The notes under the pieces are model-generated. The model saw nothing but the letters and a program-made list of their open reading frames with translations, was not told the origin of the DNA and searched no databases. Shown here piece after piece: positions 25,395 to 36,790 of a stretch of DNA of 64,000 nucleotides (position 1 is its first letter; the number at the start of each line of letters is the position of its first letter). Source of the DNA: Druceiella hillmani (Eukaryota; Arthropoda; Insecta; Lepidoptera; Hepialidae); NCBI GenBank assembly GCA_039881145.1, contig JAYKKI010000006.1, positions 21,822,501 through 21,886,500 of the forward strand, read 5' to 3'. The position numbers and the translations under genes were made by a program.

Positions 25395-25437
25395 GAACTT
25401 AATTATATATTTAAATTTTAAATATATAATTAAGTTC
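25395..25437. repeat. Perfect 21-bp-arm palindrome
   Basis: Arms 25395-25415 and 25417-25437 are exact reverse complements with one base between them. AT-rich; no gene nearby. Confidence 0.9.
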
Positions 25438-25690
25438 GTATATTTTTAAACTTGTGCAACATAGTTGTGCTAATTAATTCTATTTGAAATTTTAAAAAAT
25501 CAATCAATAAAGTAGACGATACTTTTTATTCATTCCGTCTATTTTTTAATACGCCTCATCTTAGATTGCATAATTCAATGGGACTTAACTTTCATCTGAA
25601 AACTACTGAAAAAGGAAATGTGAATTTCAAAATTTGGAATAGTAAAAAATGCATGTATTATGATTGAGAAAATATGTTTTCCTAGTTAAT

Positions 25691-25850
25691 AGCAAAGATC
25701 TTTGCTAATATCCCACCTGAAGATGTTGTAATAAAACGAAACCTAGGTCGTGGTAAAGAAACTAAAGAAAGTAGAAATAATACTATATCACGTAGTTTCA
25801 TTTAATTGTGAATAATGAATTTCTACAAAATTAACGCCAAATATATTCAA
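25691..25850 (+). mobile_element. Half copy of the hairpin element (copy 1)
   Basis: Matches only the right arm and the long terminus of the copy at 46405-46674. It starts exactly at the hairpin apex (AGCAAAGATCTTTGCT, 25691-25706), runs through 'tcccacctgaagatgttgta', 'acctaggtcgtggtaaag' and 'tcacgtagtttcatttaatt', and ends in the long terminus 'ccaaatatattcaa'. The other arm is absent and no flanking duplication is visible. Confidence 0.85.
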
Positions 25851-27880
25851 CTCTAAATAAATTTAATTGGTCACAAAAAAAAAATTTAAACATGTATGTT
25901 GTTTGTTCAGTTTTTTAAAGCTTCCGTAATAAGCCGTTGACTTATGTAGGTATAGAATGCCTAGCCATTCATATACCACAGTTTTGTGGTTCTTGTAATT
26001 CACGATAATAGGTGCTGCAGATATTTTTTCAACTTTAGTATTGATGATACCACTTAATTATGTTTATACAATGCTTTTTACATGAAAATTATGAACGATA
26101 AAATGCTTCAAAACTTTAACTAATACTATTTTTTATATTTTACTCAGAGGTACGCCGCATAATTCTAATATCCTAAAATATCTTTATCTAAAATGATACG
26201 CGGGAAATATTTACATAGACAAATAATAAATTTCTTATTTCATTGCCAACCGAACAGTTTTCGTATTTTCTTCAGTGAAATAAAAATAATAAAAACTAGA
26301 TTTTTCTACCATTCCTCATTGCCCGGTACTCCCTCCATATGTGTATAACATAACGTTTGGCGGGCGTGAGCAGATCAATTGGATTTGTACTGGCTTCTGT
26401 GAATTTCCTTTTACTTGCGTTAATATTACATAGAGTTATCTTTCTTATTAGACGTAACTCAAAATATTTATCTTATAGAATACCATGCCTGGCTTTGTTC
26501 AGTATGACTCAATTAAAATTAATTGCTAATGAACGTTATCATTATACATTTGGGCTACATAATAATATGAGAAATAAATCCCTACTTAGTTTTAAACATG
26601 TTCGATTTGATAAAACTTATAATTTGAATTTAAATTTGAAATTAACACTCATAAGAAACCACTTATTTACTTATAATCGAATTTATTAACGATTTATAAT
26701 ATAAAGTTAAAATAGCTATATATAAAAGTGAAACAAATTAATAAAAATTTCAAACCGAATTTAAGCATTCACTGGCTTGTAAATAATAATCAGCAATATT
26801 TATAACTGTAATTTATTAAATATTTTTGTTTAAATCCTATTTTTAATAGAAGTTTAAGTAACCATTTATTTCATATTAATGTAATTTATTTAAACTTGTT
26901 CCTCCCAACATATTCATGAATAACATAAATTAAAAAATATTCCCCACGGTTTAAAATTTTGTTAACTTGAAATGTTTTGCTCATAAATTAATTAAGATAA
27001 TAAAAAACCGAATTTATACATTTTCGCCTATTCACATGTTTTATTTCAGTCTTAAAATGTATGACGATTGACACAAAGTAAGATTAGAAGTGATTACTAT
27101 TATATACCTTGATCACATACAATTTGATACAAATTTTAAAGCCAATGTTATCTAACATTGGCATTACGGAACGTAAAATAACACTAAAAAATAAACTGAA
27201 TTGTACTTAACGTACTCGTATTTTTTTTAAAAATCGGTTGCTACATCTAATTGATTCAATACCACATATAGTTATCAATTTACTTAACAAAGATAATGTA
27301 TTCTAAATTGATTCCCCAAATAAAAAATAATATCTTCTAAATGTATTTTCGGCCTCGTCAGATAATATTTCCTAAATCGATTTCGTGACTCAAAATATAA
27401 TATGTCCCAAATTAATTTCCCGACTCAAAAGATACTGTCTTTTAAATAAATTCCTGAAATAACTATCGATTACGGTTAAAAATCGTAATGTGTAAGAATA
27501 TATTGAATATAAATGTGAATGAATATATAAACAGTAAAAAACAAAAAGAAACATAAATGAAAGAAATATTAATAAAATATAATAATTCGAATTGGAATAC
27601 AACATAGAATAATTTGTAATTTCAAATACAGCACCGACTTTTATTTTTTTTGGAAAAAAAAAACTTGGAAAAAATCTCCATCAGAACCCGATATTTACCA
27701 ACCAAGGTACTTGTTATATAACAGGAACATGAAAATACTGTAAATTTCCGTTCAGTTGAATTTTCACATTTATTTTCATCTTTTTTATATTTTTTAAATG
27801 GTAACGCAGTTCAGATTTTATTTTATTGTAGATCTCATGGACGCTTTAATTTTTAAAAGTAGAAAGTTTAACGAAGCACT
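25851..27880. other. Unrecognised AT-rich DNA
   Basis: No gene recognised. The frame at 26357-26689 starts with TTG; its hydrophobic N-terminus (ASVNFLLLALILHRVIFLI) looks like a membrane segment but nothing supports a gene. A perfect 10-bp-arm hairpin lies at 27141-27162 (GCCAATGTTA arm). If the exon at 27884-27976 is real, the region below 27883 is the start of its intron. Confidence 0.5.
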
Positions 27881-27883
27881 TAC

Positions 27884-27976
27884 CTCAGCTGTTGGTCTGT
27901 AAGCACCCTTCCCTTTCGGTTGATGATCGGGGGATGGTCGAAGATTCTTGGCATCAATTTGAACATTTGTCTGCAT
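27884..27976 (-). CDS. Candidate first coding exon of an unrecognised host gene
   Basis: On the minus strand an ATG at 27976 opens 31 codons starting MQTNVQIDAKNLRPSPDHQP. They end exactly at a consensus donor (GAG|GTAAGT, exon end 27884, intron from 27883), in phase 0. The block is far less AT-rich than its surroundings and has protein-like composition (Pro, Lys, Gly, Asp). The next upstream codons stay open but contain no ATG back to 28081, so this ATG is the natural start. The preceding AAAAATTGAAA is an acceptable insect start context. I do not recognise the protein and see no second exon in the window, so downstream exons would lie far to the left or outside it. Best host-gene candidate here, but unproven. 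Confidence 0.5.
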
Positions 27977-27979
27977 TTT

Positions 27980-29076
27980 CAATTTTTTCCTACTTAATAG
28001 TAGGCACCACTTCACTAAGTAATTTAACAGTCCACTTTCATTAAGTCCAATTGACAAGCTTTGTTTTTCAAATTCAATCACACTTCAATAGCTTTCGATA
28101 AACCAACAGAGCTTTTATCGATTCACTTGTTTTAACAGCTACAGGACAAATTAATTAAATTAATATTTGTTTTACTGAAAATAAAAGCGATCATCTTGAT
28201 GAGGTCAATGATTTTATTACTTTAAAAAATATGAAACATTTGGGTCATGTTATTATCACTTTAAGAAATATGAAACATTTATGTAATGTTGTCCCAATTT
28301 AAAGTTACAAAATTTTTTTCAACTTTTTGTCAGTAAGTAATTGTTGAATAAGTCATATCCACAGATGACTGTATTATTTATTGTTTGAAGCCGTTCTGAA
28401 ATGAAAGGAGAAAAGGTAATTATTAATTTCATTTAATTTTATACAAATTGTTTTTTGCACATATAAGCGTGTGCAAAAATACCACAACTAATTTATCTAG
28501 CCAAAACTAATTTATATGAAACTAATTTAATTAGATTGATTTATGAGAAAAAATTTCTATTTTTTCTTTCCGAATTTATGATAATCCTGGATTGCATATT
28601 TTACTCACTGCAAAAACTTTTTCGAGAAAACCTCCGTTATTTTATTTTCACTGACATGTTATTTGTATTTTGGTCAAAAATAATAAGCATTTTACTAAAA
28701 TAAAAATATAACTATTCCACGGAAATACAAACAAACTATTCTCCTAAAAGAAATTATAACTTAAATTGTCTTAGTCTTGTTTAGTTCATCCGAAATGTTT
28801 ACAAACTATTACAAATGTAACTCAACCTATATGGTAAATTCAAAATAATTAAATCGAAAGGATAATAAGACAGAATGTTTTGTACACAAAATATATTGTA
28901 CAAAAAAAGTCTCCATGCCAGAACAAATTTACATACATCATTATATCTAATATATTATTATGATTAAATATATTATTTTTGGCGATATGGTATATTGACC
29001 TTATTTGGGTAAGATCCTGAATGAATCGCGTCATATTTAAATATTACAAAATGAAAATGGATAAAAAAATAATAAT
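27980..29076. other. No recognisable feature
   Basis: AT-rich. The part next to 27976 would be 5' leader or promoter of the minus-strand exon if that is real. A direct near-repeat occurs at 28215-28240 and 28255-28280 (ACTTTAA(A/G)AAATATGAAAC). Confidence 0.5.
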
Positions 29077-29088
29077 TTAGTTCATTTC

Positions 29089-29367
29089 TTGAACATATTT
29101 GGCGTTAATTTTGTAGAAATTCATTATTCACAATTAAATGAAACTACGTGATGTAGTATTATTTCTACTATCTTTAATTTCTTTACCACGACCTAGGTTT
29201 CGTTCAACATCTTCACGTACAACATCTTCAGGTGGGATATTAGCAAAGATCAATGAATCTTTGCTAATATCCCACCTGAAGATGTTGTAATACAACGAAA
29301 CCTAGGTCGTGGTAAAGAAATTAAAGATAGTAGAAATAATACTACATCACGTAGTTGCATTTAATTG
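29089..29367 (+). mobile_element. Hairpin element (copy 2), full, with 12-bp TSD
   Basis: The whole element folds back. The outer stem 29131-29204 pairs with 29294-29367 with one mismatch in 74 bp; the inner stem 29220-29250 pairs exactly with 29257-29287; the apex loop is 6 nt. One end carries an extra terminus of about 42 bp (29089-29130, 'ttgaacatatttggcg...') that has no inverted partner. Exact 12-bp direct repeats TTAGTTCATTTC flank it (29077-29088 and 29368-29379), marking a real insertion. There is no coding capacity, so movement must depend on another element. Long inverted arms with a TSD of about 10-12 bp suggest a Mutator-like (MULE) fold-back MITE. The unpaired terminus is unusual for that, and retroposition is an alternative. 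Confidence 0.92.
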
Positions 29368-29379
29368 TTAGTTCATTTC

Positions 29380-30460
29380 ATTACGGTTCATGGACCACGT
29401 CTCATGAGTTCTATACGTTTTGTAATTATTCTACTAATTGTTTTAAGTATTTAGTTCATTTAAATCAAGGTCCGTTTTAGAATTTTTTATTACAGTTAAT
29501 TGATTTTTCAGAATTGTTTACCATATATGTCTTTAGATTATGGAACGAACTAAAAACAAATACAAAGTGTGCCCTCATAGCCTGTATTTACAAGCTGTGT
29601 GAAATTCAATTACGTTTAATAATCGGCAGATCGAAATCCGTTCTATAGCCCATCCTTATCTCTTCCGTATTCTTGACATATCGCTGTATCGCTTAGTTTT
29701 TTTTCAATTTTATTTATTTCTGTATTTCTCAAATTTATATCCACATATTTTCCATAGTGAAACAAGACACGGTTTTCTTACAGTAGTCCGTCTATTCTTC
29801 TTTCTCTCTATCAGTACTACAATGTATATAGCTAATATATAGATCTGAATCAATTTGTAGAAAATTTAAACAATAAAATAACGGAAACTTCTCTCCCCCA
29901 TAAAGTGAAGACCTTCATTTTTTTGCGCATGTCATTTATTAGGGTACCATTAGATAGGTAAAATACCTATCCAATGATTTAAATAATTGAGTTTTCATTT
30001 ACTACTTTCTCAAACATACATTGCTTGCTTTCTCATGCTTCAAACATTCATTGTAGCATCCAAAAACCTTTTTAGCAAATGTTATAAACAATCTGAAAAT
30101 AAATATAACTGGTAATACTAGCATTTGATCAAAACTTATAATTAAAATTATTTCGGTTGATCTGTGTCAACAATTACAATAGGTACCTATAGACAAATAA
30201 GGAGCTCCAATTTTTGAGTTTTCAAAGCAACTGACATAACTGACGAAACACTGATGTGTATATTACCCGGCAATTGCACTCATCATCGACAAAAACATAA
30301 GTGTTAAAATATTATGTCTCACTTTGAAATATAGATAATTTACTCAGAAAGGAAATGATTCCAATAAACGAAGAATATAACAAAACGTCAAAACCCATAC
30401 AATTACGTTCCTACTTCATAAAATCTTCGAGGGAAATGTAAAAAACTTGATACCTTAATA
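29380..30460. other. No recognisable feature
   Basis: AT-rich; only a small hairpin at about 29957-29973 (ATAGGTA/TACCTAT). Confidence 0.5.
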
Positions 30461-30461
30461 G

Positions 30462-30590
30462 AGCCTTATAATAAAGTTTATTGGTTACTTATCCTTTTAT
30501 CCCGTTCGCGATTCGTGTCCGTAATGTTCTACGCCATCCATCTTCCGAAATCCTTTTGGATCAATTTATTTGTTGCGCGTGAAGTACGTA
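30462..30590 (+). repeat. Unclassified ~125-bp repeat, copy 1
   Basis: One of four collinear diverged copies (also 36645-36790, 38408-38540, 43680-43806). Shared blocks: AAAGTTTATT, TCCTTTTAT, TTCG..ATTC, CCGTAATGTTCTACG, a TTTTGGA..AATTTATTTGTT segment and GAAGTACGTACACG. Less AT-rich than its surroundings. No coding signal and no obvious termini. Confidence 0.65.
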
Positions 30591-32340
30591 CACGATCCCG
30601 ATACGTTTAGGATATATCAATGTATACATGTAAGCGTCAAGGTTGCAGGTCTTTACCTTGATCAGTGTAAATGGAAGTTTTTGTAACTGACCGGGAACTA
30701 AGAAAATTGGCCTTATATCTATATTTATTTTCTTAATATAAGGTTTGCTATTTTAACCGTGGATGAAAAAAGATATGTTAGTAATCTGTGTTAGCCTGCA
30801 GAAATTTATGCCAGCGTCATCTAAATTTTTTGTCTTATAGTTATAAGCATGTTGTATGTCTACAAAAGTTGTTTTAATTAAAGTAACTAATTATTAAAAC
30901 GTCATAAACCGAATATATAATAAATCCGACTTGGCGTGCATGAAATGAGACATGCAGTGTGTGACGTGTGACGTTTCTTACCTTTTATATATCTCAACAC
31001 ATTTCAAGAGTATTATATTAAAAATTGCATGATATGTATAATTTTTGTTAGATATATTCCGCTAGATAAAACAAAAAAGAGGCCTTACAAACTTATACTA
31101 CGAATGAATTTCAAATTTCCGGTAACATTAAAACAAGTGTTTATGAAATATAATGGTATTGGGATGACAAAAACATTGATCATGTTCTTCTGTCATCAAC
31201 TGACTCAAAATGGTTAGAGACGAAGTCAACGATGATAAATACCACGATCGCCCTTAAACATTCAAAGCTGTGAAAATTTGAAAGCAAGTAACAAAATGTT
31301 TTAAAATGGTTTCCGGTAAAATATTATATTCAAGCCATAAAAATGTAGCTTCATAAAATATATATATAAAAAAGAATTTTGGTCAAAAATGTTTTATATC
31401 TACCTAAACTTATTCACCGGAATTGGTCTCACGAAATTTTCACTTATTTAAAAAATATAACTTATACATATATGAAGAATACATTTCTAATATTGCTATG
31501 AAGTTATAAAACGAATGACAATAATGTAAAATTACAAACAAAATGATGTTATTGCATACGAAAAATATTACACTAAATATCAGAAGCACGGACGGTTGTA
31601 TTAAAAATAATAGTGCTGTTGGGTTAATTTGGACTGATTTTATTCTAAATTAAGTTATGAGTTTTAAATATATAAAACAAGCAATTATTGTTTAATCATT
31701 TTTATTAAGAATTGACAATATTTTGGTAACAATTTCCTAAATTAATGTTAATAAATAGGATGTGATCGCTCTGGGTCACATAGTGAACGTATGAAGTTCT
31801 CTTTAGATATATATATAAGTTGCGAACTATTTTTACAAGCTTAAATTTTAAATAAATAATGTTGTACCTATGATTGCTTTTTGAGATAATATGATGACTA
31901 CACTCAACAATGAATTCGTTTATCTCAATAAACAGAAATGTCATCTAATAAGTGATAACACTATGTGCAACTTGCCAACTAAGTCTAAAGGTTTCAGCAA
32001 ACTTTTCCCAAAGTGATTGAATTACATGGTGTCAGTTTTTTATATTCATAGAATAATGCAAGATACGGGCGTTTATTCCTGCTGAATTTAGTCAATTACA
32101 AGCAGTAGCATTTAATCGATGACTGGACGGGGTTGTTACCGAATATGTGCAAACCACTTGGTTTACTAGGTCAATGCCATATGTTGATATCTTTAAACCC
32201 ACTTTGCTGAAAAATTATTGATGAGATTTGCGTTGTCCTCTTTGGCTTTGAATATCCTCGGCGATAGGCCAAATAGGACCGAATGGTTCGACTTCGGATC
32301 TACACGGCACTAGATACAGTTTTTATATTTTTATCGGCAT
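30591..32340. other. No recognisable feature
   Basis: AT-rich with short unsupported frames. The piece GTTGCAGGTCTTTACC (30647) resembles ATGCAGGTCTTTACAT in duplicate D1 (4035), which may be chance. Confidence 0.5.
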
Positions 32341-32343
<3 letters not shown>

Positions 32344-32422
<79 letters not shown>

Positions 32423-32430
32423 ACATACAC
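32344..32430. repeat. (TA)n/(GT)n compound microsatellite
   Basis: (TA)n with a GT-rich right end. Confidence 0.97.
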
Positions 32431-32802
32431 ATTCACATAACACTAAATAGCATATTTTTTGATGGGAAAAGATTTGCGAGTTCTTCTTTATTTTTGAATA
32501 CGCTTGGCCACACCCGAAATCCAACCAATCGGCCATATTTGGTACTTCGGGCAAGCTCGGTGCTAGATTAGATACGAGCGAATGAAAGGAACTTTTAGAA
32601 AGAAAAGAAGAGAAGAAAATTTGTTTATTAACAGAATTCAAATAAAACTCCCTCTCTTGTGCTCAGTAAGTATTATGGAAATACATATTTTCTCTTCATT
32701 CAAATATATCTAAATATTATGTGGATGCACCACATAATAATTATATGTGTTTGAATGTACTTGTAAAACTTGTGTAAATAAACTGAGCGTATCTGTTTGC
32801 AT

Positions 32803-32803
<1 letters not shown>
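32431..32803. other. No recognisable feature
   Basis: Spacer between microsatellites. A somewhat GC-richer patch at 32500-32580 lies in the minus-strand frame with residues such as VPNMADWLDFGCGQAYSK; I do not recognise it. Confidence 0.4.

Positions 32804-32864
<61 letters not shown>
32804..32864. repeat. (TA)n microsatellite
   Basis: About 60 bp of pure (TA)n. Confidence 0.97.
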
Positions 32865-32867
<3 letters not shown>

Positions 32868-35034
32868 CACATACAAATATAGTGCAAATATAGGTAGTAC
32901 CTTAAGACATAAGTAATATTCAACTAAAATTGGTAATTTTTTTATTTTCTTTTTCAAAACTTCCTCCGTACACAATATAATTAAAGTAGTTATAAAACTT
33001 TTTACTTATACAGTGTGGTCTCAAGCAAACAATTTTTTTTATTGTTCCTTGATATATGCTGTTATATTTTTTCAAGTGTAATATTCTGTGTAGATTCCTT
33101 TTGTAAAATTTCATGATATGCCAATATTGATAACGAGACGTAAAAGCTTTTACAAAGGAAATACCGCACGCCGCATGCGGATCCAACCATTTAGCTCCAT
33201 ATAGCACCATTAATGTAAATAATAACTTAAAAGGCTTTGAGTTCTTTAATTATGAGGACCACCATGTATCTCTGCGGTAAAAAGTGTTTAGAATATTTTT
33301 CATTAATTATTAGTCGCAAAGCACTAGTATACATCTCATTCGCATAGCGTTTTGCACGTGGATTACATTTGAACCTTCCTCTAATTTCTATACAAACAGA
33401 AATGTTCATGGAATATACGTATGTACCACGCAAGCGAAGTTGTGATAAAATTCTGCCCTCAGTTCCGATAGCTAATATGTCCACTACCATCTGGATAGAA
33501 AATAATAAGTAGTTAAAAAAATGTTTTCATGACGTAAGAAATTAAATTGAAACAAAATTACAAAATGTATATATATGTGTGTGTGTGTGTACGTGTATAT
33601 ATACATATACAATATATATTAATATAAGTAATTTTATTGATACAAATAAATTTTGCAAGCAAGAACGATAATCTCATAAACACCTTTTTTTCACAGAGCT
33701 CTGATAAACTACTATTTTCTTACTTTCATTATCGAGAAATAATCTGCTTTCAATTGGTATACGCTTTGTCTGAAGATAAGTTTAATAGATTGTCTTCTGA
33801 GTTCTCTTCCATAATTTCATTAAAATATGAATAATTTCTACAGTTTGAAAATATGATATGTCATGTTTAACGTTGCTTGCATGAAATAAAATAGAGAAAG
33901 GACACACGCTGCCTCGCGTAACTAGGGTGAGGGACTAAACTAAATATTACCAGAGTTCGCTTGCTGTGGACTGTTGGAGGGTAGAGGAAGGTATGTGCTT
34001 TTCTTCAGGCTAACCAAGCATCGTGAACTGAACAACGGAGACTCCATATAAAAGACGAATTGAATTGAATCGACTGAGAAACTCAATACAAAACTCCATA
34101 GATTTGATTTTACAATGTGAATAAACGGGATTGCGTAGATTTATCTCCGCTGCGCTTAATGTAAATTTAAATTTTAAAAATATATCCCTGCCTTAATGAA
34201 GAAGACATTTCATTTATATATTACAGATGGTGAAAAATAGAGCCCTAAGAATAATAAAAAACCTACTGTATAACGCGGAACTTTGAAATGGGTCAAAAAT
34301 TGAGAAGCTCGCCTTTCCGGGGTTAGAATCTTTTGATTTTTATTTAGATTTTTATTAATACAACTATTTTTGTCGTAGTTATTATTTGTTTTTATTTATA
34401 TTGAACAAGACCAATTACAAGTATAATCGATGCAAAATGAAATGAGAAAATTAATGTTCTTTTTCAGCAGACAAAAGATTTTAGTGAGATTTAAGCTTAA
34501 AACGTGTATCATATTTGATTTATTGTAACACGTGTTCCTATTTTAAATTTTGTTTTATGGCACAACGAGCGAACACGGCAAAAGTTCACAATTTACACCC
34601 TTAGCATATCGACGCATTAGCATGCGGTAAAGAAATTATGAAAAAAACTGTCATTTTATATGGGATCGTATCGCACATGCTATGTTACGCATTGAGTCAT
34701 ACAATTTCTATAGTTGCTTCCTCATGGGTACTGTACCTCATTTACCAGTGAAGTGGCATTATACGGACGTAGACGTACGTTTCGAAATTACATGTATCCT
34801 CATGCGATCTATCCGGTCGACAAATGTTTGTATCATCGAAACCGAATCTATAGAAGTATTTTTAAATTCTTTTCGAGGTTGTCCTGAACCCAATCGAATT
34901 CGAAGTGTGAATTACAAAATATCTCAAAAAAGAGGTGCTTTACAGGGTAATTCATAAGAATGTTGAATTATATGTTAAGATTTATTTATTGTATGTATAA
35001 TAAATCGTTATACTAATATCTTTTGATTTGTCTT
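32865..35034. other. Unrecognised DNA with one small microsatellite
   Basis: A mixed TA/GT microsatellite lies at 33567-33620. Minus-strand frames at 32920-33210 and 33227-33490 and a plus frame at 34682-34957 are 87-96 codons long and moderately GC-rich but match no family I know. No splice-consistent gene model emerges. Confidence 0.45.
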
Positions 35035-35585
35035 CTTAAAATAATAAAAAAATTGCGCTCTAACTTTAAACGTTTCTGTGTCTGCCCTACGTATTTTGGG
35101 TACCGATGCTCTTAGTATTTCCTTAAAATATTGGTTTTCATATATGTGTAAACCTTCTTTAATCTGCAACATGTTAGCATATGCTGAAGTCTTTTTTTAT
35201 AGTAAAGTAATGCTTTTGATAATTTTAATGGTATTACTTGAGTCATTTTTAAAGGACCTCAACAATACTTAAAACTTTTGTCCTAATATTACAAACGCAC
35301 TTTCTACTACAACTCGTCAACTTATCTAATGATCGATTGAATTGTTTCTACAATATTGGATATTGCAGCTAAATTCACGTCACAATTACTTTTCAGAAAC
35401 ACATGAAAAAATTGTATTATCTTAGATAAATTTGTAATGTCGATCAAATGTTGCCTCATCATAGTAGAAAATTGCTTTTTGTAGCCAAGGAACAGTAAAC
35501 TGCTATTAAGAGACCTTTCAATGAAAACATGTTTTCCGTTGATATTTCCAACGCAATTAAGAAACCTCCATATTTTTATATGCAT
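35035..35585 (-). pseudogene. PIF/Harbinger (HARBI1-like) transposase remnant
   Basis: Read right to left, the minus strand has IWRFLNCVGNINGKHVFIE and, after a gap, SSLLFLGYKKQFSTM. These match the HARBI1 block W.FPNCIGxIDGKHVxI followed by NSGSxFxNYKGxFSxxL. A later frame (about 35275 to 35190) reads RVVVESAFVILGQKF, matching SRARRVVENAFGILxxRF. A final one (about 35100 to 35040) has ETFKVRAQFF, like the VRxxFxxYF tail. The first catalytic Asp (IDGKH) is Asn (INGKH). The region with the second Asp is not recognisable, and stops and frameshifts break the frame. It is a dead DNA transposon; the accompanying Myb-like ORF and TIRs were not found. Confidence 0.7.
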
Positions 35586-35589
35586 TCGT

Positions 35590-36640
35590 TATTTGAAAAT
35601 ATGATTTAACAGATAGAACTGAGATGCATTCTTGTTATGGTATTCTTCAGATTTTTCGCACACTTGAATCTTCGAAACTGTGCTACCACCCACACGGTAT
35701 GAAAAGTGGATATGTACACATTATCAGCCGTTAAAAACATGAAAATTGTTTTTCAGTTAAAATATTGAAGCTAAGTCGAGAAATTTTTGAGATACCTAAA
35801 AAATATTAACATGTCAACCAACATCGAGCAGATAGGCCGCCAAAAAGTATACAAATCGAGTGTGGGCTCATCATATGGCATTTTAAAGTTTCGTCCATTG
35901 ATGTAACACAAACTTGTACACTAGACATCAGTACGATAATAATTTCGACATAGAACGAAATTCTAACTCACTTTAAAGAGTTCCAAACGGTAGAAACATA
36001 ATCGAGTAAGAAGACGATGACCTGTAAGCAATATTTATCTTGCTGATAAGGTTGTACATTATTTGAAGGGCAGAAGACCTACAATACAAAAAATAAATGG
36101 AAAAGAAAATCTTATTAATGTAAAGTATGGTATGATTGACATAGAGTCTTTAAGAAGCACCAACAGTATCAAAATTTATCTTTATGTAAACGAGCCGTTA
36201 TTAAATTTCAAATAACAAATATTATACCCCAGGTCAAGAATCGTCTTTACAAATTGGATAACAAAATGTTCAGTGTATTAATCGAAATTATTTCCTTACC
36301 GCAGTTATTTCGCTACCTTTCGCAAAGGCATCCACTTACAAAAGGCATTAATGGTTAGAATTATTCATATTATTATCATATTCTTTTTCGGTAAATGAAA
36401 TTATTATTAAAATTAGGTGAAAGTGGGTAAGGCGCCATAATTTTTTTACCAAAATTGATGGCATAAATAATTGTATACCTCATGTGGGTAATGGTGGGGC
36501 AGATACTTATATTGTAACAAAAATCCTCATTTGTCGTGAACAAATGGTATACACTAAAAAATAACAACCAAAAGTCGATAACTGCTTAACACCAGAGCCC
36601 GTCCCTTTCATAAATACTTTGAACGAAATATAACAAAGCT
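35590..36640. other. No recognisable feature
   Basis: Follows the 5' side of the Harbinger remnant; no further transposase blocks recognised. Confidence 0.45.
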
Positions 36641-36644
36641 TATC

Positions 36645-36790
36645 CCTTAATGTTGCCTTATAAAAAGCTTTAGTTCGCATTCGTCCTTTTATATCTTTCG
36701 TGATCCCGACCGGTAATATTCGACGCAGCTCTTCTTCCGACGTACATTTGGACGAATTTATTTGTTCGAAGGAATACAAGTACATGCTCC
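36645..36790 (+). repeat. Unclassified ~125-bp repeat, copy 2
   Basis: Shares TCCTTTTATATC, TTTCGTGATCCCG, GGTAATATTCGACGC, CGAATTTATTTGTTCGA and GAATACAAGTACATG with the other three copies. The 61-codon frame over it is a by-product. Confidence 0.65.

Larger units (their letters stand above)
21910..25690. other. Unrecognised AT-rich DNA with small perfect hairpins
   Basis: No gene or transposon recognised in this 3.8-kb stretch. Perfect hairpins are noted separately at 24542-24578 and 25395-25437; a smaller one lies near 23686-23708 (CTTCATAAACA arm). Confidence 0.5.

Noticed and set aside
26357..26689. 110-codon ORF with a hydrophobic segment as a membrane protein
   Set aside because: TTG start and low-complexity Asn/Leu tail; hydrophobic runs arise easily in AT-rich random sequence.
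34682..34957. 91-codon ORF
   Set aside because: Moderately GC-rich but no recognisable family, no splice logic and no second copy.
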